A DNA stretch of 64,000 bases from Dactylorhiza incarnata (GCA_033032865.1 JAWHQI010000064.1:9858001-9922000), one strand, 5' to 3'. Shown: positions 33,090 to 44,154, counted from the first letter of the stretch. Notes: generated by a model from the sequence alone, not told the origin. Program-made: numbers and translations.

Positions 33090-34318
33090 ACCCTTTTTGG
33101 GGAGGGGCGAGTGGGGGTCGGATGCCTCCCCGCTCGCCCTCCTATGGGGTTGGGCGAGTAGGGGAAAACCACCTCCCCACTCGCCCCCTCTTGGGGCTGG
33201 GCGAGTGGGGGAAAGCCACCTCCCCACTCGCCCCCTCTTGGGGCTGGACGAGTGGGGGAAAGCCACCTCCCCACTTGCCCCCTCTTGGGGCTGGGCGAGT
33301 GGGGGAAAGCCACCTTCCCACTCGCCCCGTCTTGGGGCTGGGCGAGTGGGGGAAAGCAACCTCCCCACTCGCCCCCTTCTGGGGCTGGGCGAGTAGAGGA
33401 AAACCACCTCCCCACTCGCCCCCTTCTTGGAGTCTGGGTGAGTGGGGGTCGGATGCCTCCCCACTCTCCTCCTTGGAGCTGGGGGAGTGGGGGAATGCCT
33501 CCTCCACACTCACCCCTTGGAGCTGGGCGAGCGGGGGAAAGCCTCCTCCCCACTCACCCCCTTGGAACAGGGAGAGTGGGGGAAAGCCTCCTCCCCACTC
33601 ACCCCCTTGGAGCTGGGCGAGTGGGGGAAAGCCTCCTCCCCACTCACCCCCTTGGAGATGGGCGAGTGGGGGAAAGCCTCCTCCCCACTCACCCCCTTGG
33701 AGCTGGGCGAGTGGGGGAAAGCCTACTCCCCACTCACCCCCTTGGAGCTGGGCGAGTGGGGTAAAGCCTCCTCCCCACTCACCCACTTGGAGCTGGGCGA
33801 GTGGGGGAAAGCCTCCTCCCCACTCACCCCCTTGGAGCTGGGCGAGTGGGGGAAAGCCTCTTCCCCACTCACCCCCTTGGAGATGGGCGAGTGGGGCAAA
33901 GCCTCCTCCCCACTCACCCCTTTGGAGTTGGGCGAGTGGGGGGAAAGCCTCCTCCCCACTCACCCGTTTGGAGCTGTGCGAGTGGGGGAAAGCCTACTCC
34001 CCACTTACCCCCTTGGAGCTGGGCGAGTGGGGGAAATCCTCCTCCCCACTCACCCACTTGGAGCTGGGTAAGTAGGGGAAAGCCTCCTCCCCACTCACCC
34101 CCTTGGAGCTGGGCGAGTGGGGGAAAGCCTCCTCCACACTCACCCGCTTGGAGATGGGCGTGTGGGGGAAAGTCTCCTCCCCACTCACCCCCTTGGAGCT
34201 GGGCGAGTAGGGGAAAGCCTCCTCCCCACTCGCCCCTCTTCCCAGATTGCTGGCCGGGAGTGATCTCGCCCATCTATTGGGGTGGGACCTCCGGACTGCC
34301 TCCTCCACCTCCATCCAT
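33090..34318 (-). pseudogene. Tat-2 gag N-terminus expanded by a 45-bp tandem array
   Basis: A minus-strand ATG at 34316-34318 starts MDGGGGGSPEVPPQ, then a stop, then MGEITPGQQSGKRG, recalling GIGESAPGQRPGKEA of Tat-1 gag. From there about two dozen units of 45 bp (47-48 bp at the low-coordinate end) run to 33090. Each unit encodes the 15-residue GEWGGGFPPLAQLQG. Because 45 is a multiple of three the frame stays open over long stretches (273 codons at 33142-33963). Each unit is also an imperfect inverted repeat (CCCCACTCGCCCC facing GGGGCTGGGCGAGTGGGG). The open plus-strand frames here are by-products. Whether the repeat protein was ever made is unknown. Confidence 0.6.
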
Positions 34319-34352
34319 AGAGCTCAGCTTGAGATTTTCTGTGCTGGTCACT

Positions 34353-34371
34353 CTCCACGCTCACCGCACCA
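34353..34371 (-). other. Primer-binding site of Tat-2
   Basis: Minus-strand TGGTGCGGTGAGCGTGGAG, three bases from the LTR end, identical to Tat-1 and Tat-3. Confidence 0.75.
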
Positions 34372-34374
34372 TAA

Positions 34375-35384
34375 TGTTGAAACGAAGACTTGGCTTCTTA
34401 TGGAGTTCGGGCCCTCAACAAGTTGGGGGGTGACCTCACACTTACTTCTCCCAAGGGAGAGCGCTAGGTTGAAGGCTTAGGAACTAGGAACAAGACCAAG
34501 GGCTTAGCGAGGAGGTCTCACCACACACCCAGAAGATCATAGAGCGCTTCCCCTCCCAAGCCAATGCTAAGCTTGGGCACCTTTGGAGGCTCTCTCCACC
34601 CACCAAAGAAACATGGGGAGAGAGTGGCCAAAAGAGAAGTAGTCCCCCAAATGGTTCGCCCTTGGTCCTATTTATAGATTTCCAAAATGGGTCTACCTAT
34701 AGCTAGAATCTGGCCTATGAGATTACAAAAATATCCCCGGATTTGGCCTGCCAACAGCCAAATCCCGCCATTCCGAAACGCTAAACGCAGACCGCCCCCT
34801 CTCCTCGGGGCTGAGCCAGAGGGGGCAGCGCCCCCCCACCCCTTGTCACCCCCTCACTGGGCTGGGCGAGCGGGAGGCCGCCCCTCTCCGACTCACCCCC
34901 TGCCGGGGCGGGGCGAAACCGGGGGTCGGCCCCTCTCCGACTCGCCCCCTAGCTGGGGAGGGGTGAGACCGAGGGTTGCCCCTCTCCGGCTCGCCCCATA
35001 GCTTGGGCGGGGCGAGATCGGGGGTTGGCCCCTCTCTGGCTCGCCCCTTAGCTGGGGGCGTGGCGAGACCGTAGGTTGGCCCCTCTCTGGCTCGCCCCCT
35101 AGCTAGGGCGGGGCGAGACTGGGGGTTGGCCCCTCTCCGGCTCTCCCCGTAGCTGGGGCGGGGCGAGAACGAGGGTTGGCCCCTCTCTGGCTCGCCCCCT
35201 AGCTGGGGCGGGGCAAGACCGGGGGGTTGTCCCCTCTCCGACTCGCCCCCTCTGCTGGGGCAGGGGCGAGATGGGGCTGGCCATCCGCCTCCCTCGCCCC
35301 CATGCTGGAGATGGGGCAAGAGGGGGCAGGCCGCCCTCTCCTCTCAACCCCTTCCAAGGGCTGGGAGAGCAGGGGGCATGCAAG
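34375..35384 (-). repeat. Tat-2 5' LTR, truncated, with a 50-bp array
   Basis: TGTTGAAAC... aligned with 15994 onwards. A minus-strand TATAAATAG lies at 34668-34676, and seven or eight 50-bp units lie at about 34895-35245. The outer end after GAGAGCAGGGGGCATG is lost and replaced by Tat-3 LTR sequence. Confidence 0.8.
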
Positions 35385-35973
35385 GTTGTGCCGGACCGAG
35401 AAGGCCTTATTTATTTATATTGTCGGCCTGCGTGCCGAAGTATGGAATTCACATTCCTGTAATCTGTGATGCATGTTCTTTGTTTATGTTATCAATCGTA
35501 GTCAAGTGGAGTCCCCGTGAACCCCTCGCACGATTGCGGCCCAGAGGGAAATTTACTTGGTAGTCCCTGATGGTTCGCTAATAGTCTCCCGGAACAGCGA
35601 AGTCATGCTGTTGGCAGCCCCATTTGGTCTGCGTATAGTAAAATTATTAGGCGGGAGTATGTTATTGGTCGACCGGGCGAAACTGGCTTTACATAGATCC
35701 AGGGAGGTGCACCTATGGAGAGGAAAGGGTCGGCTCTGAGATTTTGGCCGGCCAAGAGAGCCCTCCAAAGGTTCCTTAGCTCAGCCTTTGGCTTGGGAGG
35801 GGAAGAGTTAGTTAGTCTTCCGGGTGTGCGGTGGGACCTCCACGCTGAGACCTTGGATCTGTACTTCGAGTTCCTATTCTTGTGTCTAGATCATTTACTT
35901 GAGCGTAGTAAGTGCGCGGTCACCCCTTTTTTGGGACCCGAACTCCACAGAGACCGAGATATCGGTTTCAACA
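35385..35973 (+). repeat. Tat-3 5' LTR, 3' part only
   Basis: Matches 40389-40981 throughout (AAGGCCTTATTTATTTATAT, GGAGTCCCCGTG, ACCGAGATATCG) and ends GGTTTCAACA. The first 1.17 kb of the LTR are missing at the junction with Tat-2. Confidence 0.8.
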
Positions 35974-35976
35974 TTA

Positions 35977-35995
35977 TGGTGCGGTGAGCGTGGAG
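35977..35995 (+). other. Primer-binding site of Tat-3
   Basis: TGGTGCGGTGAGCGTGGAG after a three-base spacer. The gag ATG follows at 36029 and opens only MAREGELSGDQGHAPTP before the sequence changes to a LINE fragment. Confidence 0.75.
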
Positions 35996-36084
35996 AGTGA
36001 CTAGCACAGAAGAACTCAAGCGAACGTCATGGCTAGAGAAGGGGAACTAAGTGGCGACCAGGGTCATGCGCCGACACCCGCGGG

Positions 36085-36345
36085 AAGATGTGAGAAGTTC
36101 TACTAAGATGGATCGATCATGTGTAAAGGGGACCATTAGAGGCACCAGTTAGGCATCACATGATAAATAATGGAGGGGTAGACCAATAAAGACTTGGAAT
36201 GAAACTATACGGCAAGACACGATGCACTTAAGCATTAGTGAGGTTATGACTAGAGATAAGACACAATGGCGACAAAAGATCCATGTAGCAAACCCTCCCT
36301 ATAGTGGGATATAGGCTTGAGTGTTGTTATTGTTGTGTGTGAGCA
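36085..36345 (+). pseudogene. LINE (non-LTR retrotransposon) 3' end fragment
   Basis: The plus strand encodes GRPIKTWNETIRQDTMHL, then MTRDKTQWRQKIHVANP, with two stops upstream. This is the recognisable C-terminal tail of plant LINE-type RT proteins, followed by TATAGTGGGATATAGGCTTG and a TTGTTATTGTTGTG 3' terminus. It replaces the body of Tat-3 gag. Confidence 0.7.
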
Positions 36346-36599
36346 TGCTAAGTATAATTGTATAAACATATTATATTTTCTCTTGGCAATAAAATAAGAT
36401 TTATCCCTTTTTATTTAATTCAGAGACATTTGGGGGTCATCTAATACTCAAATGTAAGTGGAGCTCGTTGGTTTGTATCATTTAGTGATAGTAGCATCAG
36501 GGTCACTTCGATTTTCCTTAAACCTATATATTTTATGTTTGTATAATTCTTACAAATTGTTATAATCAGAAGTCACTTTGGTGGTAAAATACAAAGTTT

Positions 36600-36960
36600 A
36601 GGTATTAAAGATTATTTCCAAGACTGACTTTCTACTTTCATGTGTCTAAATCATATTGGGGAAGCCATCATTACTACTCATCTTACAAATGATCTTCCAT
36701 CTAGAATTTTGGGTTTTAAATGTCCTATGAGTATACAACCAAATATCTATCCTAGAAGTTTCAGTTGTCATTTTGTTCATTATCATAGTCCTAATATGGA
36801 GAAATTAAATCACAGGGCTATTAAGTATGTTTCTAGGATATCTTTCCGCTCAAACAATGTTATAAAATCACCATTATCCATCTAAGAAATCATGTCTATG
36901 CGGGTGTCACATTCTTGAGGGAGAATCATACTTTATACAATCTCATCACCAGGTGGGAAT
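36600..36960 (+). pseudogene. Ty1/copia integrase-RT junction fragment
   Basis: The frame reads HLTNDLPSRILGFKCPMSI, then the degraded PRSFSCHFVHYHSPN and MEKLNHRAIKYVSRI, the end of a copia integrase core and the following GKxxxRA motif, with stops around 36885. Interval 36346-36600 shows no feature. Confidence 0.7.
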
Positions 36961-37009
36961 ACTAACATGGAGGATAGCTCAGAGGATAAGTATAAAAATG
37001 TTCAGAACG

Positions 37010-38460
37010 AATGGTTAGCCCCGAGCAGACCCGCTGACCAGGCTCTCATCTAGCTGGCAGGGCCGAAGGCTCACTCGGTGGCAGGTTCCAAAGGCAGTTG
37101 GCCCCGAGCAGACCCGCTGACCAGGCTCTCATCTAGCTGGCAGGGCCGAAGGCTCACTCGGTGCCAGGTTCCAAAGGCAGTTGGCCCCGAGCAGACCCGC
37201 TGACCAGGCTCTCATCTAGCTGGCAGGGCCGAAGGCTCACTCGGTGGCAGGTTCCAAAGACAGTTGTCCTCGAGCAGACCCGCTGACCAGGCTCTCATCT
37301 AGCTGGCAGGGTCGAAGGCTCACTCGGTGGCAGGTTCCAAAGGCAGTTGTCCCCGAGCAGACCCACTGACCAGGCTCTCATCTAGTTGGCAGGGCCGAAG
37401 GCTCACTCGGTGGCAAGTTCCAAAGGCAGTTGGCCCCGAGCAGACTCGCTGACCAGGCTCTCATCTAGCTGGCAGGGTCGAAGGCTCACTCGGTGGAGGG
37501 TTCCAAAGGCAGTTGGCCCCGAGCAGACCCGCTGACCAGGCTCTCATCTAGCAGGCAGGGCCGAAGGCTCACTCGGTGGCAGGTTCCGAAGGCAGTTGGC
37601 CCCGAGCAGACCCGCTGACTAGGCTCTCATCTAGCTGGCAGGGCCGAAGGCTCACTCGGTGGCAGGTTCCAAAGGCAGTTGGCCCCGAGCAGACCCGCTG
37701 ACCAGGCTCTCATCTAGCTTGCATGGCCGAAGGCTCACTCGGTGGAAGGTTCCAAAGGCAGTTGGCCTCGAGCAGACCCACTGACCAGCCTCTCATCTAG
37801 CTGGTAGGGCCGAAGGCTCACTCGGTGGCAGGTTCCAAAGGAAGTTGGCCCCGAGCAGACCCGCTGACCAGGCTCTCATCTAGCTGGCAGGGCCGAAGGC
37901 TCACTCGGTGGCAGGTTCCAAAGGCAGCTGGCCCCGAGCAGACCCGCTAACCAGGCTCTCATCTAGCTGGCAGGGCCGAAGGCTCACTCGGTGGCAGGTT
38001 CCAAAGGCAGTTGGCCCAGAGCAGACCCGCTGACCAGGCTCTCATCTAGCTGGCAGGGTCGAAGGCTCACTCGGTGGCAGGTTCCAAAGGCAGTTGGCCC
38101 CGAGCAGACCCGCTGACCAGGCTCTCATCTAGCTGGCAGGGCCGAAGGCTCACTCGGTGGTAGGTTCCAAAGGCAGTTGGCCCCGAGCAGACCCGCTGAC
38201 CAGGCTCTCATCTAGCTGGCAGGGCTGAAGGCTCACTCGGTGGCAGGTCCCAAAGGAAGTTTGCCCCAAGCAGACCTACTGACCAGGCTCTCATCTAGCT
38301 GGCAGGGATGAAGGCTCACTCGGTGGCAGGTTCCAAAGGTAGTTAGCCCCGAGCAGACCCGCTGACTAGGCTCTCATCTAGCTGGCAGGGCCGTAGGCTC
38401 ACTCGGTGGCAGGTTCCAAAGGTAGTTGGCCCCGAGCAGACCCGCTAATCGGGCTCTCAC
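37010..38460. repeat. 83-bp tandem array, 18 units (Tat-3)
   Basis: CCGAGCAGACC recurs every 83 bp from 37022 to 38433 with very little variation. Each unit contains GGCTCTCATCTAGCTGGCAG, whose reverse complement matches the core of the Tat-1 and Tat-2 arrays. Near 38460-38580 the array degrades into units resembling the 83-bp type of Tat-2. The uniform period suggests recent unequal exchange. Confidence 0.9.
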
Positions 38461-38580
38461 CTAGCCGGCAAGTTCTTTATAGTGACAGATTGACCTCTCG
38501 TGGAGGCTCTTTGGTTTCGGCTCCGTGATGGTTCCGTTGTTCGGGCTCTCATCTAACCGGCAGAGCGGGTAAACCTCTCG

Positions 38581-39200
38581 GATGACAGTTTGAGAAAGGA
38601 TGAGATTCAATATAGGGCTTCAACATATAAGGGATCAGTTATGCTTGATAAATTGATAGTTTTCACTGACAACCGAAGCCCATTAAGAATAGTTTTGAAA
38701 ACAGAAACTTAAGATAATGAATCCTACAATGACACAACATTATTTGATTAGTTTTAGAAACAAAATCAGATTCATTTTAAATTTTCAGTGCATGATTGTT
38801 TATGTAATCATTATAGATAATAGTGAGCATTCTTTTCCTCGGCACTGTCAATCATCCCTGAGGCCCATTCCTGAATAACACGATATGCAATAGTTAAAAT
38901 AACCGCAATCTAAATTATGAGTTTACTCGCTGATAGACATTAAGTTGCATGACATTTTGAGAACATGAAAGGCATAATGTTTCTACCATAAAAAAGAAGG
39001 CATAGTGTATAACCAAGGTTGTTGACAACCAAATTGATCATTTAAAGGCAACAAAGGGAAAGGTTATCGCATCATGACAAATATGAGTACAAAAAAAAAG
39101 AATCAACATTCATATGATTATATACCCATTTTTTTTGGGTCGGCTCCCACCCGCCTGATACTTGGGGTTGGACATTTCTTTCCGAGTGTGGGGCGCGCTC
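38581..39200. other. Tat-3 region between array and polypurine tract, no gene
   Basis: AT-rich, no open frame of interest and no repeat recognised. Confidence 0.4.
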
Positions 39201-39214
39201 GCAAAGAGAGGGGA
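39201..39214 (+). other. Polypurine tract of Tat-3
   Basis: GCAAAGAGAGGGGA followed by TTG and the LTR start TGTACAACCCC, as in Tat-1. Confidence 0.65.
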
Positions 39215-39217
39215 TTG

Positions 39218-40981
39218 TGTACAACCCCGTACCCGTCAGGTGGGACCCTCCCCAGATAGCTGGGACCCGAGGTGTCTTGTGATGGGCTAGCATTGATCGG
39301 GGTGCGGTTAGCGGGTTTTGGTGTGCGTTTAGAGGAGTGGTCTGCGGATAGCCAGTTTTGGCTAGGGTTTTTATAAAACCTAAAACTAGCTAAAACCCCT
39401 CCTCATTCTTTCCCAACTGCAGGACCCGAGCCCCCTCTGCTCCCCCGATCTCCTTCTACCTCGTCGCCCCCTCTCTCGTCTCCTCCCTCTGTCCCCGTCG
39501 GCCTGGAGCAGGGAAAACGCAGCCCCCGAGCCCCCTTCTCCCTCTCTCCCCGTCGGCCTGGAGTAAGGGAAAAGGCTCCCTCCTCCCCCTCCCGTTGGCT
39601 GTGAGCAAAAGGAGGAGCCCCGATCCCGTCCCCCCTCCTCCCCGTCAGCCCAGAGCAGGGAAAGCGCAACCCCGAGCTCCCTTCCTCCCGATCTACCCTC
39701 TCCTCCCTATCGGCCTGGAGTAAGGAGGAACCGCCCCAAGCAGTCGCCGCCTGGAGCAAGGGCAGCAACCCGTCGACCTGGAGCAAGGAGGACCCAAGCC
39801 CCCTTCACCCTTTCTTGTTCTGCTGCTGGAAGGAGAAGCCAGAGCCGAGCCCCTTGCCAACCTAGGGCTATGGTCCTAACACTGGTTGGAAGTGGCAGAT
39901 CGGAAGCGTTGGTAAAGAGCAGCAAGCGTTTTCGCCTTCGTCGTTCGTGTCTGAGCCATGCTTCCAAAACACGCTTTAAGGGTAACGAAATTTCTCCTCG
40001 GGCACATGAAGCCCTAATTTATCATGATTGCATGGAAGCCCCTCTCCACCAACGGGTGGAGGAAGGGAGCTCTCCGACGGGTCAATGTGTACATCCCCGC
40101 TTGTAATTGCATTAGCGTCCGGAAGCGCGAGTAAGGACTTAGGCATGCTGTGTGAAGCCCATCCGGATATGTCAATCCGGATTGGTGATGTTCTGGGGTT
40201 CCCGGAGAAGACTCCGAGGAAGTTGCATACTACTTGCTTGCAGGGGCGAAATATTGCCACCCCAAAAAAGGGGTAGGGTCGATAGGCTTTGGCCCATTGT
40301 AGCTGATCGATGTTCAGCTTGCCACCGCTTGGCAGGACGTTGGTGTACAGGTGTTGCGGAACAAAGCAGGAAATAGCGGGTTTAAACCCAAGGTTGTGTC
40401 GGCCCGAGAAGGCCTTATTTATTTATATTGCTGGTCTGCGTGCCGAAGTATGGAATTCACATTCATGTAATCTGTGATGCATGTTCTTTGTTTACCTTTT
40501 CAATCGTAGCTAAGTGGAGTCCCCGTGGACCCCTCGCACGGTGGGGGCCCAGAGGGAAATTTACTTGGTAGCCCCTGATGGTTCGCTAATAGTCTCCCGG
40601 AATAGCGGAGTCACGCTGTTGGCAGCCCCATTTGGTCTGCGTATAGTAAAATTGTTAGGCGGGAGTACGTTATTGGTCGACCGGGCGAAACTGGCTTTAC
40701 ATAGATCCAGGGAGGTGCACCTATGGAGAGGAAAGGGTCAGCTCTGAGATTTTGTCCGGCCAAGAGAGCCCTCCAAAGGTGCCTTAGCTCAGCCTTTGGC
40801 TTGGGAGGGGAAGAGTTAGTTAGTCTTCCGGGTGTGCGGTGGGACCTTCACGCTGAGACCTTGGATCTGTACTTCGAGTTCCTAGTCTTGTGTCTAGATC
40901 GTTTACTTGAGCGTAGTAAGTGCGCGGTCACCCCTTTTTTGGGACCCGAACTCCACAGAGACCGAGATATCGATTTCAACA
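39218..40981 (+). repeat. 3' LTR of Tat-3, chimeric
   Basis: TGTACAACCCCG...GATTTCAACA, 1,764 bp, much longer than the 620-bp LTR of Tat-1. The outer parts align with Tat LTRs (for example AGCGGAGT...GCTGTTGGCAG at 40603-40625). The middle, about 39950-40500, aligns with the Tekay LTR of this window (TTTAAGGGTAACGAA, TCCGACGGGTC, GTGTGAAGCCCATCC, GATTGGTGAT). A C/T-rich block (39400-39840) precedes it. Confidence 0.65.
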
Positions 40982-42492
40982 ATAGTAAAGTGTCTTGTGC
41001 AAACCTTCATCTTTACACCACTTATTCTTAAGTACACCGGATCACAAAAATTATCAATATTGAAAAATAAAGTTTGTGATCCCCCAAGCACTACTTTGCA
41101 CCCTGATAAGTCTTAATGAGCATTATGTGTGCAAAGCACCTTGGTCGTTGTACATTTTTTCTATGTGCATTGAAGTGTGTGGAAGTAAAATTATTTGTGT
41201 TTTATTGTGTACTTTACTCTACATATGTCTTATATTTTTTATTAAATCATTTATTTACTCTATTCAAAATACAGTTATGTGCACATCATTATCTTCTATA
41301 ACACTTCTTCTCATGAGTATTGGATCATAATGCTAAAATTATATACTCTCTTTATATATATAAATGCACTAGATAACCTAGCATGCACTCTATAATGTTT
41401 TGTATGTTTTAAATTTGTGAATTAATATAACGTTGTAGTAATCTCTTTTTGAAAACATTATTTCATGCTTGGTTACTTTATTATCAAACTTAAAGATTTT
41501 AAATGCAAATTAATTTACAAAGACATATTCATTTTTGGAATTTAACTCATATATCTTCTTATGAATCGTCATGTTTACAAAAGATGTTTCTTGTATTTTT
41601 ATAAGTCTTCCGCATCATCACCATGTATTTTTTACCTTGCGCTTTCATGCTTATATCAAAGTCTTAAATCTCAAAATTCCTTTTTCAACAAATTGTAGAC
41701 TTGCTTGGTAGAATTTATATTGGTTGTTCTGACACGAATATCACTTTTATGCTAAAAACTCTAATTCATTAATGGATTTCAAAATAGCTATGAGAGTTTT
41801 TCAAATAATTCAAATAAAAATATAAACTCATAGGCTATGAACTTATCATTAGATTCAAATGCTTAATGTTTCCAATGATTATTATCCCATAATTTCGCAT
41901 CTCACCATAGCGAGGCCGTAGGGTCGTAGACATTAGATAACCTGACCTCTAAATCATATCTTTTCCTTAACCGGGCAGGGTTCCAGTGGGGCCTTGCGAG
42001 GCAGTGGGGGGAAAGAGTGCTAGGTTGAGTATTTTCTAGTGTTTGCATATGGGACTAACACCCAAACCTACGGCATGTATGCAGCTCCTCATGACCATCC
42101 GTCACTTAGTACGGGGCTAGGGAGTAGACATATTGCCTGGGTAGATTGGTTACTTGGAAATCATTATATTTTATGCTTAAAACTCTTATATAAAGGAGAA
42201 GAACTAACATGATAATATTGATTACTTGGCAAATGTTCTATTGTTCATCGTTATGCTAAAAACTCTGATTTATTTGAATGAAAATTATTATAAAACTCCT
42301 TATCATTTCCTTTCCTCTAAAAAGCTTGATCATGCCTTATCTTATTACCAAAAAATCTTTTTGTGCCTCTTGCATCCTTACCCATTTTTGCTAATAACAA
42401 AAGGGGGAGAACAATCATGATAAATATTCACTGCTATCAAAATTGAAAACTAACATGATTAATTAAATTGATAGTTCACATATTAGGGGAGC

Positions 42493-43848
42493 CACTACAA
42501 GAAAAATGCAAATTAGATAGGAAATTTAGAAAGGAAATGAAATTTTTTGATAATTGCCATCAAATTTAGCAAGGAATGTGAATTTTGACATCTCCAACAA
42601 AATTAGATACAAAAAAGTTTCGTTGTTGAATTAGAAACAAATATTTTTGTGGCAAAACTTTTGTTGCTAATTAAAAACAACAAATTTTCGTTGTTGAAAT
42701 AGAAATGAATTTAGTAAAAAAAATGTTGTTTGCAACGATATGTCATTAATATTTTATTGATAAAATAATTATTAAATAAATATTATCTCTTATAAATAAA
42801 ATAATTTAAATACAGGATCACATATTTTTTTCAAAAAAAAAATTATGATTCAAACCCAAATCTAAGTAGAACTGTGATAATGGAAAAATATAGTAATTAT
42901 TTATTATTTATAAACTATTATTATAATTTTAATAAATGCACAGATATAATTAAATATATAATATTTGCTCAAAAAATTAAATATTAAGTATTTTTATGAT
43001 AGATTTTCAAATATAACATTATTCTTGTTATTTATAATTAATTTGATACTTCCTTTACTTCTATTTTTATTTTATATTTTAACATAATAATATACTTATT
43101 AGATGATATGTGTAATACATATATAATTTGCATACATACACTAATACATACATAATATATACATACACTAATACATATATAATTTGCCATGCGCAACTGT
43201 ACCCTGCCCGTTCCCGGCGGGGTTCGCCCGCCTCCGACACGTACATAGTTTTTTTTTTAATTCGTTCTTTGTAAATTATTTAAAGAAAATTTTGTAGAAA
43301 TTTTAAATTAAGAATAAAAATTTCGGTATATAATATAATATAATATATATTATATAAATTTTTTATATAATATATATAATATATGTATATATTATAATAT
43401 AATATAATATATATATATACATTTTATGTGGTTATTAAAGAAAAATATACCCATTAAACCAAAATCTCAACATGGCTGAGTGGTTAGCTGTATAGTAGTT
43501 ATTGTGGAGGTCTTGGGTTCAATTCCCAGCAACATACATTGTATGTAGAAGAAATATGATATCAAAAGAGATATTTAAAATTTTGATAAATATTTTAATA
43601 TAAGTTTTGTATTAGCATCAAATTCTTTTTGAAAAATTGCATTCCTTGTTAATTTAGATAGCAATAATTTCATTGTTAATAATTAGTTTTAGATTAGCAA
43701 GGAAAATCACCCTTGCTAAATTTAACTAGGCTCAAATTGGTCATGAATTAATTTCGTTTTTAAATTTCTTGCTAATCTAAATTAGCAACAATTTTCACCA
43801 TTTACCAAGGGATTCTCCTCCTTGCTATTTGATATTTTTGTTGTAGTG
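42493..43848. mobile_element. Non-autonomous CACTA transposon, complete
   Basis: Starts CACTACAAGAAAAATGC, ends TTTTTGTTGTAGTG, and is flanked by the 3-bp duplication AGC at 42490-42492 and 43849-43851. 1,356 bp. Subterminal regions repeat short words such as TTGCTAATTTAAATTAGCAA-like boxes. No transposase frame. It contains a tRNA-like promoter segment (43473-43527) and a (TA)n-rich middle. Confidence 0.95.
43473..43527 (+). other. tRNA-like A box / B box inside the CACTA element
   Basis: TGGCTGAGTGG (43473-43483) fits a tRNA A box and GGTTCAATTCC (43516-43526) fits a B box. The 32-base gap is that of a normal tRNA. The acceptor arms do not pair, so this is a tRNA-derived relic rather than a tRNA gene. 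A B-box-like GGGTTTGAATC lies on the minus strand at 42847-42857. Confidence 0.55.
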
Positions 43849-44154
43849 AGCATTCACTTAGGGGGAGCATGTATTTAGGGGAGCAATTCTAAATACTAAA
43901 ATCGATAATTATCCTAAGTCATCACTCTCAAACACACACAAGTAGGTTTCATCATGCTTATATATTAATGCTCTGATTTATCATTAATGGATTTGTTATT
44001 ATCAAAAGGGAGAGTTTGTTGGAACATGGTCTTCCACATCTCCTAGGTTTGAGAATAACAAATCCTACGTGAATTTGTTGGAACCAAGTCCATATGACTC
44101 AAGGATAACATATGGAGGTTGCCCCCAAAATTGAGCCAAAAATTCCAACAAGCC

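Larger units (their letters stand above)
15994..35384 (-). mobile_element. Tat-2: deleted Tat-type element split by nested insertions
   Basis: On the minus strand the order is 5' LTR (34375-35384, truncated at its outer end), primer site (34353-34371), gag start with a huge 45-bp array, a small gag fragment, a 95-bp array, a polypurine tract and the 3' LTR (15994-16507 plus 30912-31553). RT, RNase H and integrase are absent, so it is non-autonomous. The 3' LTR was the target of element C. The high-coordinate 5' LTR end is replaced by the Tat-3 LTR, so no target duplication can be verified. Confidence 0.8.
35385..40981 (+). mobile_element. Tat-3: plus-strand Tat derivative with chimeric LTR
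   Basis: The order is truncated 5' LTR (35385-35973), primer site, 17 codons of gag, a LINE fragment, a copia fragment, an 83-bp array, polypurine tract (39201-39214) and 3' LTR (39218-40981). No protease, RT or integrase of its own. The primer site, tract and LTR ends match Tat-1 and Tat-2. The sequence after the 3' LTR is ATAGT, but no matching copy precedes the truncated 5' LTR. Confidence 0.7.
40982..44016 (+). other. 3' non-coding part of a SIRE-like copia element
   Basis: No gene is visible. The region ends in the purine tract ATCAAAAGGGAGAG (44001-44014) before the LTR, and has additional GGGGGAG tracts near 42405 and 43860. The phrase ATGCTAAAAACTCT recurs at about 41748 and 42253, with variants near 42170 and 43970, so it holds degenerate repeats. 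Long purine-rich 3' regions are usual for SIRE-like elements. It is interrupted by the CACTA element at 42493-43848. Confidence 0.45.

Noticed and set aside
33026..34075. Long plus-strand reading frame (349 codons) of Pro/Trp/Gly repeats
   Set aside because: It runs over the 45-48 bp tandem array, which is open in several frames on both strands; the gag signals (ATG, primer site, similarity) are on the minus strand.
37010..38460. CRISPR-like regular array
   Set aside because: The 83-bp units are contiguous tandem repeats without unique spacers, inside a plant retroelement.
39403..39967. Glu/Arg-rich minus-strand frames
   Set aside because: They lie on a C/T-rich leader-like block of an LTR and show no protein similarity.
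43473..43527. A functional tRNA gene
   Set aside because: A and B boxes are present, but acceptor and anticodon arms do not form.
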